Assembly (NCBI GenBank): GCA_946894095.1
Contig: OX335642.1
Location: 26,113,021-26,177,020, forward strand
Length of the DNA: 64,000 nt
DNA from: Incurvaria masculella
Lineage: Eukaryota; Arthropoda; Insecta; Lepidoptera; Incurvariidae
Direction: 5' to 3'
Shown here: positions 32,395 to 42,876 of the stretch, piece by piece
Layout of the letters: the number at the start of each line of letters is the position of its first letter
Position numbering within the stretch: the first letter of the stretch is position 1
Notes under the pieces: model-generated
Told to the model about the DNA's origin: nothing
The model's input: the letters and a program-made list of their open reading frames with translations, nothing else
The model's database searches: none
Made by a program: the position numbers and the translations under genes

Positions 32395-32660
32395 GACGAG
32401 TATTATAAATGCGATAGTAACTCTGTCTGTTGGGTTTTCTCATTTAAATCGGTTCACTAATTTTGATGAATTTCGGTAGAGAGTTAGTCTGTGCTTTGGG
32501 AAAGGACAAAAACTACCTTTCGTGGTAAAAAATAATAAATAAGAATAAGAAATAGTGGATAAAAGTTTGTAACGGGGAACCAGGAAAAAAATCAGCCGGT
32601 CATCAGTCCAAAACGACATTGACCCGAGCGGAATCGGGTACCTCCGCTATTATTTAAAAA
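32395..32660 (+). mobile_element. Dispersed element ending CGAGCGGAATCGGGTACC
   Basis: It opens with a TATTATAAATGCGATAGTAA then CTCTGTCTG segment, continues with ATTTTGATGAATTTCGGTAG and ends CATTGACCCGAGCGGAATCG then GGTACC. The layout is the arthropod type whose 3' end matches those at 25009 and 49172. It is non-coding. Confidence 0.6.
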
Positions 32661-33477
32661 ATTGATAATATTTTAGCATGATACAACTAATTAAACTATG
32701 CAACGATTTCTAATTATCTTGTAGAATTTGGATATATTGCATATTAGATCGCTTCAGAACGCAATGGGTCTTAATTAATTTAAATTAATTTAATTTCTTA
32801 AATTATCAGCAAAGGCGCCAGGAAAAATTTTGCTTTGAACGTTTGAAGCAAGATTCATAATTAGCTTGATTTTAAATGTTTAATTGTCAGCCAACAAACT
32901 TTTATGTCACTTCCCTGGTAGGATATGTTAAAATGTTAGCACGTGACGATAAGTACAAGAGTTTTCGAATGGTAATTACTTTCATATCGCCACAATCGTG
33001 TCCTGAAAATTCGGCAAAGGTGATTTGGAAAAGCTGGAACTCCGTACATGTTACATGCATAGTAACGTCACAGATCAGAAGTTCTTTTCCCAGATTGTGA
33101 CTCAGATTTTACTCCGATAACACCAAGTCGATTTGAAGGGAGAATCTCAGGTGAATGCTCGTCACGGTCAGACTCCAGGATTCCAATTCTTCATTGCATA
33201 AACTACTCATAATATTTGTGTTACTTTTAAAGAACACCTCAGTGACACTACTGTTCTTACAGCTTTGAAAGCGCAACCTATGCAGGTGTCTGTATACCTG
33301 GCGTGCTCACACGAGTATGTTTACTTACGCACTTAATATTAACCGATATTAAATTAGATATTTTTTCAAGACTCACCCTATTACTTTTTTTACTAGGTCT
33401 TCGACCATATCCTCCAACTGCAGGACACCAAAAGGTCGCGACAACAATGGTAACGATAACGTAAATGGCTGAAACTG
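32661..33477. other. No supported gene
   Basis: AT-rich DNA. A 74-codon plus-strand frame (32876-33100) has no recognisable motif. Nothing else stands out. Confidence 0.45.
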
Positions 33478-33918
33478 AGTTCACAGGATAAAGACCAACC
33501 CTCTGAAGCTAAATGTGTAGGTCTGCCTGCGCCAAGTGGTTACGTTACCTAGATAAGGTGCCTGAAAAAGTAGTTACCGTTACAAGAAAAATATATGATA
33601 AGGTAAATGGCTGCAAATCACGCAGCACGATAGTATCAGTACACTGTAAAATCAGTAAACTGAACAAATATTTGGTTGCATTTCCTAGTTATAGGCGATT
33701 TAGGTTACAGATATAACTTTAGGTATATTTGAGTATTTAATAAAAAAATCGATTGGCTATTGTCGTACAATCAATATGTATCAATATTCCTAGACAATCA
33801 GTAACTTCATCAGCAAGTACAAACCAACCTCTATTTTAAATAGCCAATCTAGATAACGCAACCACTTGGCGCAGACAGACCGACACATTTAGTATCAGGC
33901 TGGTCTCTAACATGTGAA
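33478..33918. mobile_element. MITE with roughly 70-bp inverted ends
   Basis: The left end GTTCACAGGATAAAGACCAA, CTAAATGTGTAGGTCTGCCT, GCGCCAAGTGGTTACGTTA is mirrored on the right (33845-33918) by TAACGCAACCACTTGGCGC and ACACATTTAGTATCAGGCTG ending CATGTGAAC. The interior of about 290 bases has no coding potential beyond short frames. Target duplications were not resolved. Confidence 0.75.
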
Positions 33919-34056
33919 CCCTGATTTAGACATTAACCTTATTGTGACTAAAAATGTCGTGACCTCCCGGAATATATCGCGTGCAATGAACATGACATTT
34001 CGAAGTTATTTCCCATTCTCTCACATTCTTCCATTCAGAATCAACCGTTCCTATAA

Positions 34057-34168
34057 ATAGCCCAGTGGCGCGACGCTTTGCGATTCTATAAGTTTGGTAA
34101 AGTACCTCTGAACGCGGTTGGGTTAGGTTAGGTTACATAAAACAATCCATGTCCAGTTACATAAAAAA
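34057..34168 (+). mobile_element. Internally deleted chimeric SINE with TTAGG run
   Basis: The head TAGCCCAGTGGCGCGACGCT and AAGTACCTCTGAACGCGGTT matches the copy at 61584. The sequence then jumps from GGGTTAGGTTAGGTTACATA straight to the SINE tail CCATGTCCAGTTACATAAAA. Most of the body is therefore missing and a short telomere-like TTAGG run lies at the junction. Confidence 0.7.
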
Positions 34169-34194
34169 ATATTTATTTAGATATAGGGTCCGTA

Positions 34195-34290
34195 AAAGTG
34201 ATACCTGACCGGCTGGCATGGTTATCGCAGCCAGCGAGAGAGTTCTACTGCCCATAGGCGATGTCGGGTTAGGTTAGGTTAGGTTAGGTT
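34195..34290 (+). repeat. LINE-tail-like fragment followed by TTAGG run
   Basis: ACCGGCTGGCATGGTTATCG and GCCCATAGGCGATGTCGGG resemble the 3' coding end of the jockey-like family in the window. They are followed at 34267-34290 by four to five uninterrupted GGTTA units. TTAGG is the canonical insect telomere repeat, so this is an interstitial telomere-like run, too short to be a telomere. Confidence 0.5.
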
Positions 34291-34619
34291 CCTTTCAGCT
34301 GGGGTCTGGCGTACTTTATCGCGCTTAATATAAAAAGGGAGGCAAGTTATCCATAATATGAATTGAATAAAGAAATACAATGCTACATAAATGAAACATC
34401 ATAAATCACTCATTGTGTCATATGCATCTACCGTTAAAGGTCACTGCTAATCCTTTAGACGTGCCTTTACAGTTAGCCTATAAATATGGCCATTAATTCG
34501 TATTCGTATTCGTTGCGCGTGGGTGCTCTGACGAGGTAACTTATTATTTGGCTGCCATTGGTACATAATGATGAGAACAATAGCGAAATGTAATTTCCGT
34601 TCTGGTCACCTCACTCGCT

Positions 34620-34735
34620 TAAGGGTCTGCGGTGACTGCTGTCCGCACGCCTGCCCCCGCCCCTGACCTCGCCGCCGCCGTGACGCCTCCCCCCCCGCGC
34701 AACCGCAGGCGCCCTCGGTAGCGCGGAGCCTTGAA
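34620..34735. promoter_or_regulatory. CpG-rich patch of unknown role
   Basis: About 110 bases of strongly GC-rich DNA (GCCGCCGCCGTGACGCC, GCGCGGAGCC) occur in AT-rich surroundings. It contains an acceptor-like CGCAACCGCAG on the plus strand at about 34697-34707. No frame or initiator is convincing. It could be a promoter, an exon edge or a GC-rich repeat insert. Confidence 0.25.
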
Positions 34736-34841
34736 TGTTAGACATTACAATCAGGAGGCCAATTCTTGCGCTTATTACTTTACATACGGATTACACACTG
34801 CTGAATTCCTCTACTGAATCAGTAAAGAACTTCCGATCTGT

Positions 34842-35034
34842 GACGTTACCATGGTATACTGACTCGCCGGGTGAGCAGGCATCTCAGGGATTAAATCGGA
34901 CGTTTAGATGCATTTCATACCACGCTAACTGGTAACTTTCAGTTGGTAAGTTCACTTGGCCGAATAACAGTATGCATGGTACGAAATGAAACTAAACGTC
35001 AGATTTAATGGCGAGTTAATTTACCATGGTAATG
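34842..35034. mobile_element. MITE with TTACCATGGTA ends
   Basis: TTACCATGGTATACTGACTC on the left is mirrored by GAGTTAATTTACCATGGTAA on the right. Further inward ATTAAATCGGACGTTTAG pairs with CTAAACGTCAGATTTAAT and TTTCATACCA with GGTACGAAA. The left arm carries a 20-base insertion. A related, more diverged copy is at 49888-50044. Confidence 0.75.
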
Positions 35035-35404
35035 CTCCTGTAACGGTAATTGTACAGATCGCTTATGGCAATTAATACGTATTTTTTTGCGTGTAATTTT
35101 CGCTGAATTCGGAAATAGATGGAAATTTTTAATTTCGTGCTAATTATTCCGTGTTGCGGTGTGATCGATGACTAACGTCATGTCAAAGTTAATTCCTGTG
35201 CTGAGAACACTACTGATTCATTAACTCGGAATTCCCAGAATTGGCCTCCAGAGATCGAGTGTTCCTATTGATATTTGATGCGGTTTCTGACAAAATGTTG
35301 GTTGTTGTTGTTTTGTGAAGCTTTGTTTGTGAGTTAAATAATAATAAGAAACATAAATTTGATATTAAAATAATACAGCACCACTATTTTCATATTCATC
35401 TCAG

Positions 35405-35550
35405 GTTAGACCTGGGGTCGTTCAAACATGGTGGAAAGAAGCAACTGGCCGGCCGCAGCCCCCTGACCGTTCGAAAACCCATGGGCATCGTCGGGCATCT
35501 TAAGAGGTCATGGCGTACGCCATTTGCTGCGCTTAATTTAATAAAAGTTG
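35405..35550 (+). pseudogene. Jockey-like LINE 3' end fragment
   Basis: The plus strand reads LRLDLGSFKHGGKKQLAGR and, slightly decayed, VRKPMGIVGHLKRSWRTPFA, matching the end of the LINE frame at 7262-7690. It is a very short 5'-truncated insertion; the 3' boundary lies near GCGCTTAATTTAATAAAAG. Confidence 0.7.
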
Positions 35551-35752
35551 TAAATCCTGCTTCAGATACTCATTTAAAAATTGTGATAACGAATTTAGTG
35601 TTGCTATTTAAAATGATAATAATGGTAATTGTCAGTCAGTCAAAAATTTTTGAGTTCGATTATTGCGCGGAATCAGCGCCATCTAGTAGCAGACATGGTA
35701 ATAAATGTGTCGATTAGAATATAATTGAGAAATTCTGTAGGTGACGTAAATT

Positions 35753-35830
35753 TCCAGGATAGCTCAGAGAGAGAGAGTATTGGACACGTAATCAAAAGGC
35801 CGTAGGTTCGAATCCTGCTTCAGACGAAAG
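35753..35830 (+). mobile_element. tRNA-like SINE head or tRNA pseudogene
   Basis: TAGCTCAGAG (A-box-like, 35760 on) and a perfect B box GGTTCGAATCC lie about 40 bases apart. The D-arm (GCTC/GAGT) and T-arm (GTAGG/CCTGC) pair. The seven bases before the A box do not pair with the seven after the T-arm, so an acceptor stem is missing. The anticodon-loop region lacks the usual T33. It is therefore unlikely to be a working tRNA gene. Confidence 0.6.
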
Positions 35831-35857
35831 TCCAGTTAAACATTTTTTGGATGATTT

Positions 35858-36083
35858 TCAAAATCTGAATTTAGGTATCGTTGCATAAAGGAAAATGTAC
35901 ACTTCATGCTGGCTATTTTTGGCTTCACGTATCTCCATCGTAGCCGTGTCCATCGCTAATCCACCACTAGCTACCGTGACGGCGAAACCTCTCAAAGTTA
36001 ACAGAGCAATTATAGCATGCTCTGTCGCTAGCACGCGCGGCTTCATGAAACTAACCGCATGTTCCATCGGCCAAATTCAATGA
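35858..36083 (-). CDS. Unrecognised overlapping open frames
   Basis: A GC-richer stretch is open on both strands: 69 codons on the minus strand (MEHAVSFMKPRVLATEHAII at the start) and 62 on the plus. The minus frame is alanine/threonine-rich with an ATG in fair context, and could be an exon or a repeat-encoded frame. No splice sites, family motif or flanking exon support a choice. Confidence 0.2.
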
Positions 36084-36370
36084 TATAACATGAAAGGATT
36101 TGATTTGGACTCATAATGTGGTCACCATAGAACCTCCATTTGAATTAACCGCTTATAAGTTACCTACCCGTCTCCCAGTATCTCTTATTCCTGTCCCTTC
36201 AACGTATATCCGGAGCACTCATCGTAACTATTTGTGCAGATTTGTAATCATTAAAAGTATTATAAGTACTCACGTATATTTATTATCACCCAAATTTAAT
36301 ATCCACCCGAAGAATATGCGGACGGTTTGGTACAATACAATATATTATAATATATTTATTAATATTATAT

Positions 36371-36700
36371 ATATGTTACGGTTAAAGCCCGATGTTGGTT
36401 AAAACCCAAAATATTATTTTCCTTGAAGGTAAATACAATTTTGATGATACACCCGTGTCGAGTGCACTCATTTCGATTATATGGTAAGAAAAAAAATTAC
36501 CTCAAACTATTTTTTTCCCATATTTTCACACAAAAAATTAAAATTCATGCAAATGATTAAAAAAAACCTTTTAAAATTATTATATTTTTACTTGCCATCG
36601 ACTCTTAATAAGTGCACTCAACATGAGTATAAGTGCAGGAATCAAATAAAATTCAAGGAAATAATAAAACCAACTTCAGGCTTTAACCGTAATATATGTA
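36371..36700. mobile_element. Inverted-repeat element, family T1 copy 1
   Basis: GTTACGGTTAAAGCCCGATG then TTGGTTAAA on the left is mirrored by a CCAACTTCAGGCTTTAACCG then TAATATATGTAAC right end. Inside, GTGTCGAGTGCACTCATT pairs with AATAAGTGCACTCAACATG. The frame at 36481-36807 lies largely inside it and is not a gene. A second copy at 62570-63037 has the same ends. Confidence 0.75.
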
Positions 36701-38112
36701 ACAACACAACATCATTAGGGGTGGCACTTTTGCTTCGCGAGATCAGAATATTGTGTGTCATGATTCTTGGGGGTCGACTAACACTAACCTCACTTCGCTT
36801 TTCTTAGGCAAGGCCCTATAAATAATTAACACTAGGAACTAAAAATATTAATATAGTTTGGAAGAGTTATGTAAATAAATAAAAAATGTATTATATGCAC
36901 GTGATAAAACGCAAATTGTGAATAAAGGATTTTTAGACATGAACCATATTGATAGCAATATTTGTATGCATTATGTTCAACCCAAAATTGATGCAAATAA
37001 ATAAATTTCAATAATTTAATTTCAAACAAAAAAATGTGTTTCTTAGTCTATTCTTCAATCTGTCTATCCTCTTTTAAATTGATACGAACATATCCGATTT
37101 AGGTGCGGTTTGTATGTGTATAATTCAATTTGTCTGGTCGATAAACGACTGCCAACATCATGTGTGTGAGTAAGATAAGAAATGATGAGAGAGATAAGAA
37201 AAATCGAGAAAACACAACGGTTTTTTTCCCTGTCTTCAAAGCGGGTGGGAACGTGGACTGTACTAGTGTTCTAGTAGTAATAGAATGATGTGAGAACTGA
37301 GACGTGATACAAATTAACGTATGTGTATCTATAATGCAAGAGAATAAAAAAACCAAGGCTTCCCGGCGTGAAAAGCAAGATCTTAACACCTAGTCCATTT
37401 CATCAACACCTTTTTACATTTTGTGTTACTCAAACGGAATTCGTAACACGAATGTTAAAATCACACAAAAATACCCTCACTTTATATTTAACATTCTGAA
37501 ACGAAATAATATTTAAGCAGGCCTTCGCGTTACAGACACGATAAACGCAATACGCTGTTAGCTCAGGTAAAAATGTGATAAATTCAATCTAACTTTGAAT
37601 AGAATGAATCTTTGAGGGTTTCGTCGTCTACACGATCCAAGCCACTTCAGAAAAAAAAGGTAAAATGTATTCCTTAGATGTTCACGACACAAATACTAGA
37701 CTAAATCCGTGGAATGGTTACAGGAAACGGGTCAGTGAAAGCGACATTTATCTGCATGGTAAGTTTTGATATGTATGTCAAAACATACGACGGTAATAAT
37801 CTTTTTTAGTACGAATTCCAGGGTTTTTCATGAAGGAAGTCAATTATAAATATGTTTTATTATATTTATTAAATTATTTAAACTTATAAGTTCTTTCGTT
37901 ACTTTTGTAATTTAAGTATGTACTATTAGTGCAGCTAAAATATATGTATGCTGCATTTGCAGCTTATGGAATATATGTGCATTGATATATTCATACGTGC
38001 TAATTAATTCAGAAATGATGTAATGTATTTTTCGGTGTGCCCATCATTTGAATAAACAAAACAAAAGTCAAGAAGTTATAGGTGTATGTTATATTTCTAT
38101 TAGTATATACTA
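36701..38112. other. No supported gene
   Basis: AT-rich DNA. A 96-codon minus-strand frame (37099-37389) is serine/threonine- and leucine-rich with no recognised motif. No repeat boundaries are clear. Confidence 0.4.
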
Positions 38113-38932
38113 ATACTAGCAGCCCGTCCCGGCTTTGCACGGGCATAACGTCATTTAAAAAAATATTATTTTGACACAATGATACACAAATAAACCATTT
38201 TTACGTAGAGTTCCTACATTGAGATATTTGAAATAAAAAAACTTATATATTATTATTACATGATTATTAGATATTAGAGAAATAATAAATTCAAAGTGCT
38301 ATAGGGAGAACCGCGACCTCCGAGGCACGCTCCCGCCGCCCCGGCCGGCCGGTACCGCCGCAAGCACTACACCCCGCAATTTTTAAATCTATAATATCTT
38401 CGAAAATATTCATTTAAATCATATGCTGTAAAGGGCCGTATAGATCTATATTAAATCAACAATGTATTTAAGGTATTTAATTGGATAAGGATTAATGCTG
38501 TATTGGTTAAAATCGCTTCAAAAATTAGACATTATTTGTCGTAAAAAGTAAATAAGAAAAAAAATGTTATTGTGGGATATCCATAAGAGATAGATAAATA
38601 CCATTGCGGAGTTTTCTGTAGACCTTTTCAATGTATACAATACTTAGTACATTATTTTGATAAATCTCGTAGGGTTCAGCCTGCGTTTGCAATGTAAGCG
38701 GAAAAAAAATATTTTTTTACGACATCACATTGGAAACCTCAAAAATAACAGTATTTCTCAAATATTTAATGGATATTATTATACATATAAACCTTCCTCT
38801 TGAATCACTCTATCTATTAAAAAAAACCGCATCAAAATCCGTTGCGTAGTTTTAAAGATTTAAGCGTACATGGGGATATAGGGACAGAGAAAGCGACTTT
38901 GTTTTATACTATGTAGTGATAGTGATGAGTAC
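38113..38932 (+). mobile_element. CTAGCAGCCCG-type dispersed element with GC-rich insert
   Basis: The start TACTAGCAGCCCGTCCCGGC and TTTGCACGGGC, and the end with CCGTTGCGTAGTTTTAAAGA, AGCGACTTTGTTTTATACTA then TGTAGTGAT, are typical of a widespread arthropod non-coding element related to RTE-type 3' ends. At 38308-38374 it carries a sharply GC-rich stretch (CCGCCGCCCCGGCCGGCCGG). No open frame. Confidence 0.7.
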
Positions 38933-39410
38933 ACCATGTATTTTATGACTTATCGCAAAACCTTATTCATAAACATTTTCCGTATAAAAAATCCTTTAAC
39001 TCACTTCGAGCTGTTACCTTAACGTTATCGTAGGAGCCTTACAAATTTCTTATAAAATTGTAGGATTAAAAATAAAGTAATTTAAAAACGATAACTGAAA
39101 ATGTTAGAGTGACTTCTTGCGGCCGCGTTTTCAATCAATCTTTTGTGGCCTAGGTTTATCCTGTAATTATTTAAATTTTAGGTATTCTTAAATATCACTT
39201 TTAGTTTACCTTCATAACTTAAGTACACCAAGCCAAGAAGGATAGTTTGTTTCAATTCAAGTAGGTTAAGTAAATTCACTCGACTTTTATGTTTAGATAC
39301 ACTAGAAGTTTTAAGTTGATTATACATAAAACTTAATTCAAATTGAATTTATGAAACGACACAAATGAAGCAACCCATAACTGCATTAAAAAAAAGAAAT
39401 CCCTATGAAA
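38933..39410. other. No supported gene
   Basis: AT-rich DNA between two mobile elements; nothing recognised. Confidence 0.5.
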
Positions 39411-39759
39411 TAAAAAAACCGGCCAAGTGCAAGTCAGACTCGCACACGAAGGGTTCCGTACCATCGTACAAGATTTACCACAAAAAAAATCACGTTTTTT
39501 GTATGGGACCCACATATAATTTTTATAATTTTATCTATTTGTGGTTACAGCGGCAAAATAAATACACAGTTTGTGACAAATTCAACTGCCTTCTTTTTTT
39601 ATGTTAAGCGCGGCATATTACGGTTCATGAGATACAGCCCTGTGACAGACGGGCGGACGGACGGACGGACGGACGGATGGACGGACGGACGAACGGACGG
39701 ACAGCGGAGGCTTAGTAATAGGGTTTCGTTTTTACCCTTTGGGTACGGAACCCTAAAAA
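39411..39759 (-). mobile_element. GGGTTCCG hairpin element, copy E, with LINE-tail insertion
   Basis: Inverse copy: the 3' end is at 39411 (AAAAAAACCGGCCAAGTGC) and the 5' end at 39759 (TTTGGGTACGGAACCCTAAA). About eight GGAC units (39653-39704) are the TCCG tract read in reverse. At 39593-39618 the element is interrupted by a short foreign piece (see next entry). A GGGTTTCG change damages the 5' hairpin. Confidence 0.85.
39593..39618 (-). mobile_element. Ultra-short LINE 3' tail insertion
   Basis: CTTTTTTTATGTTAAGCGCG then GCATATTA replaces the sequence expected at this place in the GGGTTCCG element. The same TTAAGCGCGGCATAT occurs at the 3' end of the jockey-like LINE fragment near 7275-7295. 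The T run would be the poly(A) tail of a minus-strand insertion only about 26 bases long. Confidence 0.5.
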
Positions 39760-40052
39760 TGGAGCCTTGGATGATTAACAGGCTTTGCACAGTTAGATGG
39801 GTGGAATAAATTAGGTATAAGGAGATTTGGGAAATTGTATGAGGAAACTTTTTACTTACATACAACCTGTAATTCTGTGTTTATAATAATACAAGATATT
39901 CCTGTAAAGGAATTAATCTATAGCCTTTGATAGTGATGGTAATTTTTTTTCATCCATTGTCCAAAATTTCTGAAGCAATTTTGTATGGAGGAACCCGTTT
40001 ATGCAGGAACGCCACTATTCATGTTACGAATCGACTTAGTTTCTAATACAAA

Positions 40053-41297
40053 CCAACCCTTTTATTTTTATTTTTTTATTTTATTTATGAGGCGCCAAAA
40101 CGGTTGCACACACAAATTATTTACAGAAATATTTAGATCAAAATTAACTACATATACAACCAGCAAAAGACACACAAGTACATTACAGAATAGATACATC
40201 ACATAAGTTAAAATGGAGTTATAAACCGAAAGCAACTAATCCAGAAAATATCAACATATTGTTAAATATGTATCTGAAACTATAAATGTAACATTTTAGA
40301 GAAAAACATATTAAAAAAAAAAAATCCTTAATAAGACATGACATAAAAGTAAGCATCAAGAGAAAAAGAAAATTAAACAAAATTAAACAAAAATAAAATT
40401 AAACACAAAAAAAAATTAAAATAAAAAAACCAAGCAGATGAAATAGGCTATGTATATCTATATAAAAAAAAACATAAAACTTTGTAGGAAGGTTATAGAC
40501 CTACAGCTTATTCTTCTATGAATCCAACAACCTGAGGGTTGACAGCACTGCACGCTTGTAGCTTAATGGACTGAGAGAATGAATGTCAATCAAGTTAAAC
40601 ATATTATTATTCGTGAGACACATTCTATGTAATGGTATGCGCTCTCCTGAATTTGTGCACCTAGATTGAATATTAAATAGATCCGTTGACCTTGTCACAC
40701 GGCTTGCCACTCTAAACCCTACTTCACCTAATAGTTCGGAACAATCAATATAATTATTACATATTTTGTAAAGGGTCATTGCATCGAGGAGTAGCCTTCG
40801 TTGACTAAGGCTGATGAGGAGGAACTTGCTGAGGAGGGCTTCGTATGACAGACCGGAGCGATAACACCTCAATTGTGTAATATATAGATACTTGCGCTGC
40901 ATAGATTCAATTGCCTTGCTGTATTTTTCATAAAAAGGATTCCAGACTGGTGCTGCATATTCAAGTTGAGATCGAATTAAGGTGTTGTAAAGATAAATAT
41001 ATGTAGTTGGATTTTTAAAATGTGTCGTAGATCGTAAGACAAAACCCATCATGCGGTAGGCTTTGCTGATGATGTTTTCAATATGAAGGTTAAAATGAAG
41101 CTTAGAGTCCATTATAACTCCCAGATCTCTAATGAAAGGAACTTTTTCGAGCATATGGCCTCCAATGGAGTAATCAAAATTAATAACTTTTACTTTCTTT
41201 GAGAATGTGATGGCTTTACATTTGGGAACGCTGAGTTGGAGCTTGTTAGTAATGGTGTATGCATGAAAAGTATTCAAATCACGCCTAAGGTTTAAGG
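40053..41297 (-). pseudogene. Non-LTR retrotransposon, ORF2 C-terminus (5'-truncated)
   Basis: A minus-strand frame (41277 to 40516, 253 codons) covers the end of a jockey-type reverse transcriptase. Near its start KCKAITFSKKVKVINFDYSI follows where the catalytic YADD would have been. Then come a VPFIRDLGVIMDSKLHFN thumb motif and RSQLEYAAPVWNPFYEKY, a highly conserved post-RT motif of the clade. The frame opens with TTG rather than ATG and continues to a stop at about 41295, which marks the 5' truncation. An AT-rich 3' UTR runs to a (TAAAA)-like tail at about 40055-40085, read as TTTTATTTTATTTATG on the plus strand. The catalytic core is missing, so it cannot act alone. The plus-strand LINE at 57.6 kb is a relative with the same type of tail. 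Confidence 0.88.
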
Positions 41298-41880
41298 GCT
41301 ATAGATGAATTTAATTATTAAATATTTCTTACTTTTCATTCGCTAAGTTCCGGCAGAAGCCATACGTTTCTTTTCAGATACTTCCAATCTTCACATAAGC
41401 AACTCCTAAAAGTGTCTTTAACTTTATAGGAGCATGTCCCTAAGGTAAACCGTGCACCGCGGGAAAGTGTTCGTACACTTTATCGGGAAGCGAAAGCTCG
41501 GAATGAAATTAAGCACGAACATACTTCGTTAAGTGTATTTGCTTCACCGTCTCGGAAGGTTTAGAAATAACGCCAGAAGGGGCAGGAAAGGGTGGATACA
41601 AATATTAATTAATGTTTATTTTAGTTTCCCAGCATATTAACTTTTTGTAATTGTCGGATGTTACTTACGGTAAAAGAATACAAAATAATTAAAAGGTAAT
41701 AATATAATTAAAATTAATGACATTCTTGGACTTATATATTATATATGTCCAGGTTGCAAATGCATCTAATGGCATCGTTTAAGGAGTTAATCTTTGATTT
41801 AATAATAATTTATAATATAAATATTATTATATAAGATAATAATTTCTTTGATTTAATGGACACGATATTACCCATTATCT
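41298..41880. other. No supported gene
   Basis: AT-rich DNA with a TATA-repeat stretch near 41740. Nothing recognised. Confidence 0.5.
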
Positions 41881-42070
41881 CATTGAGTTTCAGCGACATC
41901 TACTATTTAAGAATTATAATCAGATTTTAAAAATAATCTGAAAAAGTATTTGGTCATGACATTCGTCGTGACCTCTTACTTCCGACGAATGGCACGACCA
42001 AAAAACTTTTCAGATATTTTTAAAATCGGATTGCAATGCTTCAAATGTAGATGTCGCTGAAACTCAAATG
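41881..42070. mobile_element. Small hairpin MITE with GAGTTTCAGCGACATCTA ends
   Basis: GAGTTTCAGCGACATCTACT at 41885 is mirrored by a TAGATGTCGCTGAAACTC end at 42065. Inverted similarity continues for about 80 bases inward on each side, with AGATTTTAAAAATA against TATTTTTAAAATCGGA and a TTTGGTC/GACCAAA core. The loop is short, so a transcript would fold into one long stem. Confidence 0.8.
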
Positions 42071-42876
42071 AATAGGTAAATCTCTATTATTAAAGCCACC
42101 TTGCACACAAGTGATTATGCAAAACATTTTATGTAACATATCTGTCAGTGCACAATAAATGCGCATTCACCGTAAATGCAAATGTATCGCATCAGCTATG
42201 CATGGACTCCATTAAATTTACAAAGGCTATCTATCATTGCGGATTAAGTTCAACGAAGCACGCTATCAGTATTGACAGATGACGGCCTCCAAAGGGTTAT
42301 CTGAGATGATTGTACCAACCCGCTCCGATTAATCAGGAGAGTATCAGTGTTCTAGCCATGATATATCCTGTGAAATCCTTCCATCTGGAAAACATTTCAA
42401 TCATCGAAGCTGTAGTATTTAATTTTATTGATTCTGTTGGTAAAAGAACAACACAAAAGAATATTCTAATGAATGTTTACGTATAAAAACTGAAGAAACC
42501 CGCCAAGTCCCGTAGGCACTTTTTGGGAGCGGAAACCTAAAAAGTATCAATAGCCGACTAAGCTAAATCAAGCTTAGAGTGAATCAGGGATCATAGAATA
42601 ATGCTAGAGTTGCCTGATCTGATAGCTCTCTCTACGTAAGTCATATTTAAAACGAACAACCTAGAGCTGCATAAGTTAGTTTAGAACGGAGGTTTTGTAG
42701 ATTCTCAGTTTTGGACATAGTGGTAGCCTTGAAGAGATGATTTCAGGAGTGTACGCGACGACTTGGATTGTTGCATCACTTGGTCTACCATAGACCTCAT
42801 ATGCGTAGGAACCGATGGACTTCACACTCGCAGTAGCGAAACATGGTCTGCCAAACTACGTCATGTCTGTATACTG
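42071..42876. other. No supported gene
   Basis: Unique DNA with no exon or repeat recognised. Confidence 0.45.

Noticed and set aside
36481..36807. A 108-codon protein
   Set aside because: Most of it lies inside an inverted-repeat element; composition is AT-driven and no motif is present.
37099..37389. A 96-codon protein on the minus strand
   Set aside because: Low-complexity serine/threonine/leucine composition in AT-rich DNA and no motif.
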